Shown in pieces: positions 1 to 8,366 of a DNA stretch of 22,202 bases; positions within the stretch are counted from its first letter, which is position 1; every line of letters starts with the position of its first letter. Origin of the DNA: CAYMRB01 sp964392615 (GTDB lineage: Bacteria; Planctomycetota; UBA8108). The notes under the pieces are model-generated. The model did not search any database. It was not told where the DNA came from and worked only from the letters and a program-made list of their open reading frames with translations. The DNA lies in the NCBI GenBank assembly GCA_964392615.1, contig CAYMRB010000125.1, forward strand, positions 1 through 22,202, read 5' to 3'. Made by a program: the position numbers and the translations under genes.

Positions 1-212
1 GCATGGACTCCTTCGCGCGCCTCGCCAGCGAACGAACTCGCACGGCGAGTATTCACAAGCATCTGCGAAAGACGGCACCAGCATACCGGCGCGGTCGCCC
101 GTCGTCTCGCCCCGTGTATCCGGTTCGCAGGCCCCCGATCCGCAGGCGTCCGATTCGCGTATGACGGACTCGTTGGTTGCCTCTTCCGCGTCGCCTCAAC
201 ATACTGGCCTTC
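1..212. other. Left-edge region with no assignable gene
   Basis: No convincing gene is seen before the kinase. Two forward frames stay open from the edge: one ends with a TGA at 162-164 and would give an Arg/Pro-rich tail, the other runs to a TGA at 263-265 inside the kinase start and would give a Ser/Ala/Gln-rich tail. Either could be the C-terminal end of a gene lying mostly outside the window, or chance in GC-rich DNA. No clear promoter or Shine-Dalgarno sequence is visible for the kinase. Confidence 0.4.
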
Positions 213-2036
213 ATGCGCAGCGCTTCCGAGTCCTCATCCGGCCATCGGGCAGTCGAGCCCGGTGACTGGGCTCCCGGCACGGTCATAGCGGGAAAGTACG
301 AGGTCGTTCGTCGACTCGGCGATGGCTCCCTCGGCGCCGTCTACAGGGTGCGCCATGTCCATCGTCAGAAGTACTACGCGTTGAAGACGCCGCTGGCCCG
401 GGCTCCTCTCGACGACGCCTTTCGCGCGCGTTTCGAACGCGAAATCGAGGCGATGGAGCGCTTCGTCCACCCCGACGCGATCACGGTGCGCGACTCGGGC
501 ATCGCCGAGAACGGCGTGCCGTACTACACGATGGACTTCGTCGAGGGCGAGAGTCTCGGCGAGGTCCTCCGACGCGACGGCGCGCTGTCGATCGATCGCG
601 GCGTCGGTGTCGTGCGGCGGATCCTGGGCGTGCTGGACGCGGCCCACGGCAGTGGCGTAATCCACCGCGACGTCAAGCCGGACAACATCCTCCTGACGTC
701 GTCGGCCGGGCGGGAGGCCGTCAAGGTGGCGGATTTCGGCGTCGCGAAGCTGTGCGATCTCGTCGGCCTCGGCACGACGGCGCTCGGACAGCGGGTCGGA
801 ACGCCGCGGTACATGTCGCCGGAGCAGGTGCTCGCGAAGGAGATCGTTCCGTCGAGCGATCTGTTCTCTCTCGGTATCGTGTTCTTCGAGATCCTCAGCG
901 GCGAGCACCCGTTCTCATCGAGCGACGACGCGGGCGAGGTCGCGACAGCGATCGTTCGCGCCGCGCCTCGCGACTTGCGCGTTCTGTGTCCGGAGGTCCC
1001 CGCTGCGCTCGTCGAGTGCATCTACGCGATGCTCGACAAGGACGCGGATCGGCGACCCGCGAGCGCGGCGGAAGTCCTCGGCGAGCTCGACGCGATCTGC
1101 GGTTGCCTCGAGGAAGACGGCGCTCGACCGTGCGGCTCGAAGACGGTGCTGTCGGTCTGCCGCGCCGTGCGTCGACGCGCCACCAGGCGTCTCGTCCTCT
1201 GCCAGGAGACGTCCAAGGGCGAGCGGCGCAGCTTCTTGCTCTTCGACGATCGCTGCTCGTTCGGGCGCACGAATGATCCGGCGCGCGACATTCGCAACGA
1301 TCTGGTGCTGCGGTCGCTTCCGTGTCGGTCGCGGGCCCTCGACGCCGCGAATTGGCAGCGCAACGTGACGATCCGCCAATTCCTCGGCGAGATTTCGGCC
1401 GACTCCGCCGCGGTCGTCGTGTCGCCAGCCCCGGAGACGAAGTTCGGCATCGCGATCGGTGGCGTGCAGATTCAGGAGTCGGCGCGGTTGCACACGGATC
1501 GCTTCCACCTGTCCCTCGGCGATCGCGCGCTCGAGCTGGACGGCCGACGCGTGCTGCGGGATATCTACGGACCCGAGTACGACCTTTCCGTGCTGAGAGA
1601 GTCGGGATCGAGCGACGATGCCGCTTCCGATTCCTGGAGAGACCGCCCGCTATCGTGTCGGCCGGTCGACTATATTCACCTCGAGCGACCGACGAACTGG
1701 CAGCTGCACGAGTACTTTCTGGTCTGCCGTCAGGTCGACGTCGGCTCCTCTGCCGGCGCCGGGCTGCGGATCCGCGGTCGTCACGTCGAGCCGTCCCACG
1801 CCCGCATCGTCCGGGAAGGCGATGAGGCGTTCATCATCGCTCTGGAGGGCGAGGTGCTCGTGCGCGGCGCGATCGACGACACGACGGCGGAAGGCCTCGA
1901 AGCGTCGGATGTACCGGGTGCGTTTCGGCTCGCGAGGGACTACCTCCTGCCGATCGCTCCGGGGTTGGAGTTGCTGCTCGGTGACGCGCGGATACGCGTC
2001 GACGTCGTAACGGACGCCCATTTCAAGACGGTCTGA
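213..2036 (+). CDS. Hanks-type Ser/Thr protein kinase with C-terminal FHA-like regions
   Basis: A eukaryotic-like Ser/Thr kinase, expected to phosphorylate Ser/Thr on partner proteins in the cytoplasm. Numbering is from the ATG at 213 (607 aa). The kinase domain covers about residues 27-295, with a glycine loop GDGSLGAV (37-44), ATP lysine K58 in ALK, catalytic HRDVKPDN (D153), DFG (D174) and the activation/P+1 segment GTPRYMSPEQ, so all catalytic residues are present. Two FHA-like regions follow: about 335-450 (SFGRTND, then NDLVL) and about 499-598 (RHVEPSHARI). FHA domains normally bind phosphothreonine, so self-recognition or recruitment of phosphorylated partners is likely. No transmembrane helix is seen, unlike many PknB-type receptors. 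An in-frame TTG at 177 would add 12 residues; neither start has a clear Shine-Dalgarno sequence. The next gene starts 19 bp downstream on the same strand. Confidence 0.9.
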   Translation: MRSASESSSGHRAVEPGDWAPGTVIAGKYEVVRRLGDGSLGAVYRVRHVHRQKYYALKTPLARAPLDDAFRARFEREIEAMERFVHPDAITVRDSGIAENGVPYYTMDFVEGESLGEVLRRDGALSIDRGVGVVRRILGVLDAAHGSGVIHRDVKPDNILLTSSAGREAVKVADFGVAKLCDLVGLGTTALGQRVGTPRYMSPEQVLAKEIVPSSDLFSLGIVFFEILSGEHPFSSSDDAGEVATAIVRAAPRDLRVLCPEVPAALVECIYAMLDKDADRRPASAAEVLGELDAICGCLEEDGARPCGSKTVLSVCRAVRRRATRRLVLCQETSKGERRSFLLFDDRCSFGRTNDPARDIRNDLVLRSLPCRSRALDAANWQRNVTIRQFLGEISADSAAVVVSPAPETKFGIAIGGVQIQESARLHTDRFHLSLGDRALELDGRRVLRDIYGPEYDLSVLRESGSSDDAASDSWRDRPLSCRPVDYIHLERPTNWQLHEYFLVCRQVDVGSSAGAGLRIRGRHVEPSHARIVREGDEAFIIALEGEVLVRGAIDDTTAEGLEASDVPGAFRLARDYLLPIAPGLELLLGDARIRVDVVTDAHFKTV

Positions 2037-2055
2037 GAGGCCGGCACAGAATTCC

Positions 2056-2466
2056 ATGACCGCTCAAATCGCCGCGCTGTCCATCGTGTTACTGGTCCGC
2101 TGTCTGATCGAGTTCCTGCTCGGGTTGTTCATCGTCCTGGTGACGATTTTCTGGACGAACGGCGGGCCCGCTCTCTTCTCGGTGAAGGACGGGGCGGAGC
2201 CGCAATCGTACGACCGTCTCGGCCTCGCCATCCTCGGAGGCGTGCTGCTGGCCGTGGCGTGCGTACGCTTCGCGCAGGCGCTGAGCTCCCTGCGCGCGCG
2301 CGAGTGGGCGCGCAAGGTGGGGCTATGGCTCGCCGTGCTCGACCTCGCGACGCCGCTGACGCTCGTGCTGGGGATCTGGACCTTCGTGGTCTACCGGCAC
2401 CCGGATACGCGAGAGCACTTCAAGCACCGGGAGGCTTCGGCGGCGGGCGACGCTACCGCTAGCTGA
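2056..2466 (+). CDS. Small integral membrane protein, three predicted helices
   Basis: A 136-residue protein of unknown function. Hydrophobic segments lie at about residues 8-32, 54-75 and 87-112, giving three predicted membrane helices. A charged tail follows (YRHPDTREHFKHRE) and is probably cytoplasmic under the positive-inside rule. The third helix block has the look of small planctomycete and proteobacterial membrane proteins of undefined role, but I cannot name a family with certainty. It lies 19 bp after the kinase on the same strand, with a weak GAGAGG about 15 bp before the ATG, so co-expression is likely. Its stop overlaps by 8 bp the end of the convergent ABC ATPase gene. Confidence 0.75.
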   Translation: MTAQIAALSIVLLVRCLIEFLLGLFIVLVTIFWTNGGPALFSVKDGAEPQSYDRLGLAILGGVLLAVACVRFAQALSSLRAREWARKVGLWLAVLDLATPLTLVLGIWTFVVYRHPDTREHFKHREASAAGDATAS

Positions 2467-3118
2467 CGATCACCCCGTCGACGATCTCGACGCTGCGATC
2501 CGCGAACTCAGCCGCCGCGACGTCGTGCGTGACGAGCAGCACGGCGCCGCCGTCCTTTGCGAAGTCGCGCAGGAACTCGAGGACGACGCGGGCGTTGTCC
2601 GTGTCGAGGTTGCCGGTCGGCTCGTCGGCGAGGATCAGTCGCGGCTGATTGAGGAGCGCGCGCGCCAGCGCCGTCCTCTGGCGTTCACCGGTGCTCGAGG
2701 CGGCGGGGACGTGGTGCACGCGGTGGCCGAGGCCGAACCGCTCGATCAGCTCGTCCGCGCGCTCACGCACCTCGCGGGTGACACCGGTCGCCAGGGCCGC
2801 TGCGAGGATGTTGTCGCGGACGCTCAAGTACGGGATCAGGTGGAACTGCTGGAACACGAAGCCGATGTGGCGGGCGCGGAAGACGGCGCGCGCATTGGCG
2901 CTCATCGCGTAGAGGTCATCCTCGTCGACCGTGACACGGCCCGCATCGGGTTCCTGCAGCCCGCCCGCTGCCAATAGCAGGGTCGACTTGCCGCAGCCGC
3001 TCGGACCGCGCACGACGACGAACTCGCCGGCAGCGACTCGCAGGTCGATTCCGTCGACGGCTCGCACTTCGCCGCCGGGCCCCGTGAACGTCTTGCTCAC
3101 CTGTTCGAGTGTCAGCAT
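2459..3118 (-). CDS. LolD/MacB-type ABC transporter ATP-binding protein
   Basis: A 219-residue ABC ATPase of the LolD/MacB/FtsE class, which normally drives mechanotransmission or lipoprotein release through a MacB-type permease. Visible motifs are Walker A GPSGCGKST (38-46), Q-loop Q90 in FVFQQFHLIPYLSV, signature SSTGERQR (141-148), Walker B LILADEPTGNLD (161-172) and switch histidine H198 in VTHD. The ADEPTGNLD form is characteristic of this class. The signature departs from the usual LSGGE at two positions. The ATG at 3118 is chosen because it lies 2 bp past the stop of the upstream gene and gives a full domain; a longer frame upstream is only overlap. No FtsX/MacB permease gene lies in the window, so its membrane partner is unknown; the preceding membrane-anchored protein is the obvious candidate to test. 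Confidence 0.9.
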   Translation of the reverse strand: MLTLEQVSKTFTGPGGEVRAVDGIDLRVAAGEFVVVRGPSGCGKSTLLLAAGGLQEPDAGRVTVDEDDLYAMSANARAVFRARHIGFVFQQFHLIPYLSVRDNILAAALATGVTREVRERADELIERFGLGHRVHHVPAASSTGERQRTALARALLNQPRLILADEPTGNLDTDNARVVLEFLRDFAKDGGAVLLVTHDVAAAEFADRSVEIVDGVIVS

Positions 3119-3120
3119 GG

Positions 3121-4488
3121 TCACTTCGGTTGTTCGCCGCTCTGATTCGTTTTCGTGGCGGGCTTCGCTCTCGTCAGCATCCAGACCGTCCCCAGAATCG
3201 CGGCCAACAGGAGGACAGCGGCTGCCCCGACGACGGCCATCAGGATCATCGACACCGACCCGTCCGACGCGAGTGGCTTTCGGAGCTCGACCGTCCAATC
3301 CGAGTCATACTGGATGGCTGTCCCGGTGGGGCGAGCCGTCCCGCCTGTCCCCGACTCGTCGTCGTCGGTCGTGTCGGGACCTGCGTCAGGCGGCGTGTCC
3401 TCTCCAGTCACTTCGGCCGAGGGCAGAGGGGCCTCGATCGGCTCGATGGCGATCTCGTCGTAGCCGATGTCGAACTCGTCGAATCCGACCAACGCGTCGG
3501 CTTCGGGGCGCCTCTCGCCACGAATGCTCCGCAAGACGTTCGGGTCCTGCGGATCGAATCCGAGCGCCTCGCGCGCCGCGGCCTCGTGCGAGCTCTTCCA
3601 GACGAGCGGCACGCCGCGTCCGATGAGCCATGTGGGCGACGTCGTGCAAGAGCAGCTGCGCCCGAGCATCTCGAGCACCTCGGTCACCTTGGCGACAGAG
3701 ATCTCTTCGCCCTCCAGAAGGGGTCCGCGCGTCTCGCCGCGACCAGCGAGGATGATCGCTCGCGCCGGTCGCTCGCTCGCGTCGTCGCCCGCCGGAGCGT
3801 CGAGCCCGAGGCTCCACAGCAGCGTGCGCTCCTCGCGGGATTCGGCCTCGACCGACAGCACCGTCGGCGCCGACGCGATGACCTTGCCGAGCTCGGTCGA
3901 CTTGCCGACGATCGACTTCGCCGCCGCGTCGATCGCCGCACGCGCGGACGCGTTCCGCGCGTCATCCGTTCCCGCGACGAAGAGAACCACGCACCAGGAC
4001 GAGATCAGCCGCTGCGGCAGGTCCCGTCGTACGGGGGAGTCGACCGCGTGTCCGAACGACTCGAGCACGACGCGCTCCGAGCTGGCCGATGGGCCGAGAC
4101 CGTCGAGATCGAGCGCACGATCGGACGGCGAGATCAGCACGGCCGCCGGGGTCGTGTCCGGCGTCGCGAAGCGCGCGCGGACGGCGTCGGGCAGATCCTT
4201 CGCTCGCGGTCCGTCGACATCGACGAGCCGCGCGACGACGTTCGAGTCGGCCAGCCACGCGGCGGTGGCGACCTCGACGCTCTTCGCGAGCTGTGCGCGT
4301 CCCGGGGCGTCGGTGCGCGTCAGGACGACGAGCTGAAACGGCGTCGACGAGCCGCGTCCGATGAACGCCGAGTCGCGGATCGAGTAGGGGCAAGCGGCTG
4401 CGTGCGCGGTGACGAGACACGCGATCGCGGCCGCGACCGCCGTCAGGATCGCGCCGTGACTCGAGACTCTGGTCGGTCGGGGAAACAT
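3121..4488 (-). CDS. Secreted protein of unknown function with C-terminal membrane anchor
   Basis: A 455-residue protein I do not recognise. An N-terminal signal sequence covers about residues 1-31 (hydrophobic core ILTAVAAAIACLV), with mature sequence starting near CPYSIRDSAF. A large, moderately charged extracytoplasmic part follows, then an acidic Gly/Thr/Asp-rich linker at about 345-395. A single strong helix lies at about 413-439 and the protein ends in a short basic tail, predicting a type I topology. A Cys-Ser-Cys pair occurs in GRSCSCTTSPTW. It is 2 bp upstream of the LolD-type ATPase and 77 bp downstream of the molybdate-type ATPase gene, so it is probably in the same transcript. A role with the ATPase is inference from coupling only. 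Confidence 0.75.
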   Translation of the reverse strand: MFPRPTRVSSHGAILTAVAAAIACLVTAHAAACPYSIRDSAFIGRGSSTPFQLVVLTRTDAPGRAQLAKSVEVATAAWLADSNVVARLVDVDGPRAKDLPDAVRARFATPDTTPAAVLISPSDRALDLDGLGPSASSERVVLESFGHAVDSPVRRDLPQRLISSWCVVLFVAGTDDARNASARAAIDAAAKSIVGKSTELGKVIASAPTVLSVEAESREERTLLWSLGLDAPAGDDASERPARAIILAGRGETRGPLLEGEEISVAKVTEVLEMLGRSCSCTTSPTWLIGRGVPLVWKSSHEAAAREALGFDPQDPNVLRSIRGERRPEADALVGFDEFDIGYDEIAIEPIEAPLPSAEVTGEDTPPDAGPDTTDDDESGTGGTARPTGTAIQYDSDWTVELRKPLASDGSVSMILMAVVGAAAVLLLAAILGTVWMLTRAKPATKTNQSGEQPK

Positions 4489-4565
4489 GCGCGTGATCGT
4501 AGCCGCTGAACGGGCGCACAGCTACCGCGGACTGACGCAGTGCGCTCTCCTGCTGCTGCGCTGCC

Positions 4566-5231
4566 CTACTCGGTGCCGTCGCCCTGGCGGCGATCCTCGC
4601 GCTGCACCTTGCCGGCGTCGATCCGGAACACCACATCTGCGAGCTTCTCGACCTCGACGTAGTGGTGCGTGATGTGCAATGTCGTCACGCCCAGGTCGTG
4701 CTGCACCTTCTTGAGCAGCGTGCACATGTCGTCGTGCAGCTCCGCGTCGAGCGCGCTCAGCGGCTCGTCGAGGCACAGCAGCTGCGGGTCGTGTGCGAGC
4801 GCCCGCGCCAGCGCCACGCGCTGGGCCTCTCCTCCGCTCAGGCCTTGCGGCTTGCGGCCCATGATGGCCTCGATATCCATGATGCGGCCGAGCTCGGCGA
4901 CGCGGGCGCGGATCTCCTCCTCCGGGCGCTTGCGCAAGACGAGGGGAAACGCGATCTGCTGGCCGATCGTCATCGTCGGGAAGATCGCCCGATCCTGCGG
5001 CACGTAGCCGATGCCGCGCTCGGCCGGCTTGCGTTGGGTGACATCCTCGCCGCCGAGCAGAATCTGTCCGGAGCTCGGCTGTCGCAACCCGAGGACGCAT
5101 TCGAGGATCGTCGTCTTGCCGCTGCCGCTCGAGCCCATCAGCACGGCGTACCGCCCGTCCGGAATGATCATGTTGACGCGCTCGAGCGTGAACTCGCCCT
5201 GGCGGATCGTCAGGTCGCGAATCTCGATCAT
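4566..5231 (-). CDS. modC: Molybdate/tungstate-type ABC transporter ATP-binding protein
   Basis: A 221-residue cytoplasmic ATPase that powers an importer of the ModBC/WtpBC/TupBC class. Motifs are Walker A GSSGSGKT (33-40), Q79 in YVPQD, the phrase RAIFPTMTIGQQIAF typical of oxyanion importers, signature LSGGEAQR (131-138), Walker B LLCLDEP (151-157) and switch histidine H189 in ITHH. The C-terminal TOBE/Mop-like regulatory domain of Escherichia coli ModC (about 350 aa) is absent, so it matches the shorter archaeal-type or tungstate-type ATPases. The ATG at 5231 overlaps the permease stop by 4 bp (ATGA), showing translational coupling. Whether the substrate is molybdate, tungstate or another oxyanion cannot be told from this subunit. 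Confidence 0.88.
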   Translation of the reverse strand: MIEIRDLTIRQGEFTLERVNMIIPDGRYAVLMGSSGSGKTTILECVLGLRQPSSGQILLGGEDVTQRKPAERGIGYVPQDRAIFPTMTIGQQIAFPLVLRKRPEEEIRARVAELGRIMDIEAIMGRKPQGLSGGEAQRVALARALAHDPQLLCLDEPLSALDAELHDDMCTLLKKVQHDLGVTTLHITHHYVEVEKLADVVFRIDAGKVQREDRRQGDGTE

Positions 5232-6550
5232 CCGTAGAGCGTCCTCAGGCCCAGCGCGCGCGTCGTGATCAGCACCAGCGCGGCGAGGGTCATCATGATC
5301 AGCGAGACGGCCAGGACGCCGCCCATGTTTCCGGCCTGGAGCTGCAGGTACACGCTGGACGGCAGGACTTCCGTGCGCATCGGAGTCGCGCCGGCGAACA
5401 CGAGGATCGGCCCGAACTCGCCCAGCGATCGCGCCCACGCAAGGGTACCGGCGGCCAACACGCCCTGGCGAGCTTGTGGGAAGATGACCGACCAGAACGC
5501 CTGGCTTCGGTTGCAGCCGAGGGTCATTGCGACGTCTTCGTATCGCGTCGGAATCTGGTCGAACGCGACGCGCATGGTGCGCACCGCGAAAGCGCACGCC
5601 ACCATGAACTGCGCGAGGATGACCGCGGGGATCTCGTAGACGACCCACTCGCTCGCCCAGAAGAACGGCCTGTAGTTGAAGAGGATCAGCAGGCAGATTC
5701 CGACGACGAGCGGTGGCAGCACGATCGGGACGTCGAGCAGCGTGTCGAGCACCGCTTTGCCGCGGAAGCGGAACCGCGACATGATGTAGCCGATGGGCAC
5801 GGCCACCCAGAGCGAGAGCAGCGCGGACAGCGTGCAGCTCACGACGCTGAGCATCGTCGAGTAGCGGATCTCCGGCGTCGCGAGCGCTTCGGCGAGCGGC
5901 CCCTGAGGCGGGGCGAATCGCAGAGCGACGGGAGCGGTCGTGCCGAGCTTCTCGGCGGGCGGCAGCGCGCCCTCTCCGACCAGCGCGTACACGCCCGCTG
6001 CCAGGGTCACCCGGGCGCGTTGCTTGATCTCGCGACCGCTGAGCCAGAAGCGCACCCGGCGCGCGCCCTCGGTGTGCACCTGACAGTCGATGGGCTCGTC
6101 GACGACCAGCCGCGCCGCGATGACGAACGAGCGTTCCTTTCCCGGCTGCGCGTACACGGCGAGGTCGAGGTAGGTCCGCTCGCCCTCGGTGCGAACGGTG
6201 CCGGGGCGGACGGCCGTCAACGTGCCCGCGGGATGTTCCGGGATCTGTCCGGTCCGGAGCCAGACGCCGGACCGAATGGTCTCGCGCGTCGCTCTCGGAA
6301 GGTCGCTCTCTAGGTCGGTCGCGATGGCCCAGGCCGCGACGCTCTCCTCCAGCCGAAACGGCACTGTGGGCACCGCCGGAGCGCTCTTCAGGTCGGAGTA
6401 GGGGGTCGCCACGAGGTATTCGTGCGGCTCGTACACGAACATGGCGCCGACCATGAGGCCGATCAGGCCGAGGTAGCTCCCCGCCAAGACCCACAGGGTC
6501 GTGAGAAACGGGCGGTCGGACCGTACGCGGTAGGAGAGGTCGTCCGGCAT
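5228..6550 (-). CDS. modB: Molybdate/tungstate-type ABC permease with large inserted extracytoplasmic domain
   Basis: A 440-residue inner-membrane permease, far longer than the 220-270 aa usual for ModB/TupB/WtpB. Predicted helices lie at about residues 18-40, 232-257, 276-291, 304-325, 365-387 and 409-430. The EAA coupling loop is clear (YEDVAMTLGCNRSQAFWSVIFP, about 337-358), followed by ARSLGEFGPILVFAG, which is typical of molybdate permeases. The extra length is one block of about 190 residues (41-230) between the first helix and the core; it is soluble, strand-rich in appearance and should face the extracytoplasmic side. The ATG at 6550 lies 2 bp after the stop of the solute-binding protein gene, and the 3' end overlaps the ATPase start by 4 bp. 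The block could help receive substrate from the double binding protein; this is inference. Confidence 0.87.
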   Translation of the reverse strand: MPDDLSYRVRSDRPFLTTLWVLAGSYLGLIGLMVGAMFVYEPHEYLVATPYSDLKSAPAVPTVPFRLEESVAAWAIATDLESDLPRATRETIRSGVWLRTGQIPEHPAGTLTAVRPGTVRTEGERTYLDLAVYAQPGKERSFVIAARLVVDEPIDCQVHTEGARRVRFWLSGREIKQRARVTLAAGVYALVGEGALPPAEKLGTTAPVALRFAPPQGPLAEALATPEIRYSTMLSVVSCTLSALLSLWVAVPIGYIMSRFRFRGKAVLDTLLDVPIVLPPLVVGICLLILFNYRPFFWASEWVVYEIPAVILAQFMVACAFAVRTMRVAFDQIPTRYEDVAMTLGCNRSQAFWSVIFPQARQGVLAAGTLAWARSLGEFGPILVFAGATPMRTEVLPSSVYLQLQAGNMGGVLAVSLIMMTLAALVLITTRALGLRTLYG

Positions 6551-6552
6551 CG

Positions 6553-8100
6553 TCAGCTGTCGGACGGAGCGGCGAGGAATTCGAACCCCTGCTCCTCGTA
6601 TCGCTGGCGCGAGCGTTTGGAGCGCAGCTGGTCGAGCAGACGGCCCGTCATGATCGGATAGGGACTCGTGTTCTTCACGGCGACATTCTGTACTGCGCGG
6701 GCCCGTGGGTGGTCGATCGGCACCGTCACCAGGCCCGGCCCGAGATTCTGACAGTTTGCGCGATAGACGAACGCCACGTCGAGCTTCTCGTGCCCCTCGA
6801 TCTGGAGAACGAGCTCGTGCGCGGTGGGAGTCTTGACGACGACGCCCTGGCGCTTCTCGATCGCTTCGCGCACGGCGAGAATCTCGAAGAGACTCCACGT
6901 CAGCGCTCCGAGCGCGCTGAGCTGCGGGTCGGTCGTGCCGATTGTGACATCGGCCGTGGCCACGTCTTCGATGCTCTTGATCTTCTCCTTCGTCTCGGTG
7001 CGCATGAGCATGACGATTTCCGTCGCCGTCATGTCGGAGGCCGTGCCGAAGTGCTCCTGCACGACGTCCATGTAGCTGGCCTCACAGGTCAGGAACGCAT
7101 CCGGGATGCTCATCGTCCCTGTCTTCATCTTGCCGACCAGCGCGCCGCAGCCCTCGAAGTGGTAGTTGATCCGGCAGCCTTCGCGCTCCTCGAACTCCTT
7201 CAACGTCGGGAGTACGGCCGTTCGGTTGACGCCGCCGCAGAACACGTCCAACACGGGGTGGAGGGCCCACTCGTCGCCCTTCGTCGGCTCGAAGTGGTGC
7301 TTGCTGAAGTGCGTCGCGCCGCGGTCCGGGGCCGCGAGGTAGCGCGCGAACGCGAGGGCCTCCGTCGGGCGCTCTGTGCGCGCGATGACGGCGGCGACGA
7401 TCCGGGCCGTCGCATCGGCCAGCTCGGGAACATTCATCGCATGCAGACCGAACTGGACGGCCGTCGTGTCCCAGACGATCGCCGCGTCGATCTTGTCCGA
7501 CGTCTGCACGGCATGTGCCGCTTCGGTGACCGTCTGAAAGACGGTTCGTGCCCCCTTGCGTACGGCCTCGTACTCGCTGCCGAGGGCCTCTGCTGTCGTT
7601 TTTCCCGCTCCGGCCGATTCCTCGCAAATCACGTAGCTCAGTCCGCTCTCGATGACCGCTTTCAGCCCTGCGGGAGGCGTTGCTGGAGCCGCGCGATACG
7701 CCAGCACGAGTCGGAACGACGCGACGGGCGCGGCTTCCTCCACGAGCCCCTTGCCGCGCGCCCGTTGCGCGAAGCTCTCGTCGGCGGGGATATAGAGATC
7801 GGCGTGCTTGCCGTCGCGGTCGTGCTCGATTTGAATCTTGCCCTCGTGATGGCCGCTGGATCCACCGGCGTCGATCGATACGGCGATGCCGGTCTCTTTC
7901 GTGAACGCGGCGGCCGCCTCCTCGACGGGGAGCTTGAGGCCGACAGCGCAATAGACGATCAGCGCATCGTCGTTGCTGACGCTCTTCGGGCGCACGCGCC
8001 ACCAGTGATTCGCGACAAGCGCCGCGACGATAACGAGAGTCAATGCGAGAACGCGCCCCGGCCTCCAAGGCGACCGGACTTGGTACTCCGACTTGCTCAT
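6553..8100 (-). CDS. modA: Tandem (double) molybdate/tungstate-type solute-binding protein
   Basis: A 515-residue membrane-anchored solute-binding protein, about twice the usual ModA length. After an N-terminal hydrophobic segment (about 17-32), which looks more like an uncleaved anchor than a cleaved signal, two type II binding-protein units follow. Unit 1 (about 45-272) begins LIVYCAVGLKLPVEEA and includes DAGGSSGHHEGKI and ADLYIPADESF. Unit 2 (about 282-512) begins LDVFCGGVNRTAVLP and includes HFEGCGALVGKMKTG and PDAFLTCEASYMD. Each shows the first strand, Ser/Gly-rich loop and domain-crossing segments expected of ModA-like proteins. It starts the importer operon, 2 bp before the permease. 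A GGAG Shine-Dalgarno core lies in the GGAGTAGG upstream of the ATG. Oxyanion specificity cannot be read by eye. Confidence 0.85.
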   Translation of the reverse strand: MSKSEYQVRSPWRPGRVLALTLVIVAALVANHWWRVRPKSVSNDDALIVYCAVGLKLPVEEAAAAFTKETGIAVSIDAGGSSGHHEGKIQIEHDRDGKHADLYIPADESFAQRARGKGLVEEAAPVASFRLVLAYRAAPATPPAGLKAVIESGLSYVICEESAGAGKTTAEALGSEYEAVRKGARTVFQTVTEAAHAVQTSDKIDAAIVWDTTAVQFGLHAMNVPELADATARIVAAVIARTERPTEALAFARYLAAPDRGATHFSKHHFEPTKGDEWALHPVLDVFCGGVNRTAVLPTLKEFEEREGCRINYHFEGCGALVGKMKTGTMSIPDAFLTCEASYMDVVQEHFGTASDMTATEIVMLMRTETKEKIKSIEDVATADVTIGTTDPQLSALGALTWSLFEILAVREAIEKRQGVVVKTPTAHELVLQIEGHEKLDVAFVYRANCQNLGPGLVTVPIDHPRARAVQNVAVKNTSPYPIMTGRLLDQLRSKRSRQRYEEQGFEFLAAPSDS

Positions 8101-8366
8101 GGCCTACTCCGATGTTGCGTCGTCGCGTCGCGGCTTGGTGCGGTCGTTCACAGAGTGGACCGTGCGGTGGGGCGACGCGCTCGTCGAGCGAGGTAGCGGC
8201 TTTTCTCGAGCACTCCTTCTATGAATTGGGCGGGGCCCCGTCAAGGTTTCCAGTGGAGTTCCGGTCGATTCGAGTCCCTGCGCGCCGAGCGGCCTTGCCG
8301 ATCGCTGGCTCCTCCACGAGAATGACGCGTTTGGTGATGAACCGCACGCAGAGGTCGAGCCGAAGG
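8101..8366. promoter_or_regulatory. Divergent intergenic region between importer operon and sulfur-carrier genes
   Basis: About 266 bp separate the solute-binding protein gene (leftward) from the MoaD-like gene (rightward), so both promoters must lie here or the carrier start lies further upstream. I see the Shine-Dalgarno sequence for the leftward gene but no convincing -35/-10 pair on either strand. I also cannot recognise the conserved core of a molybdenum-cofactor riboswitch by eye. The rightward reading frame stays open across the region, with in-frame ATG codons at 8322 and 8337, but the translated stretch does not look like protein. Confidence 0.45.

Noticed and set aside
3109..4509. 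466-residue open frame on the plus strand
   Set aside because: It is Arg-rich and featureless, while the opposite frame has a signal sequence, an anchor helix and tight coupling to the ATPase gene.
6709..8196. 495-residue open frame on the plus strand over the binding-protein gene
   Set aside because: The minus-strand frame encodes two clear binding-protein units in a coupled operon; the plus frame is compositionally typical of a shadow.
8101..8366. Molybdenum-cofactor riboswitch ahead of the importer or carrier gene
   Set aside because: The context invites it, but no matching conserved stems could be identified by eye; a covariance-model search would be decisive.
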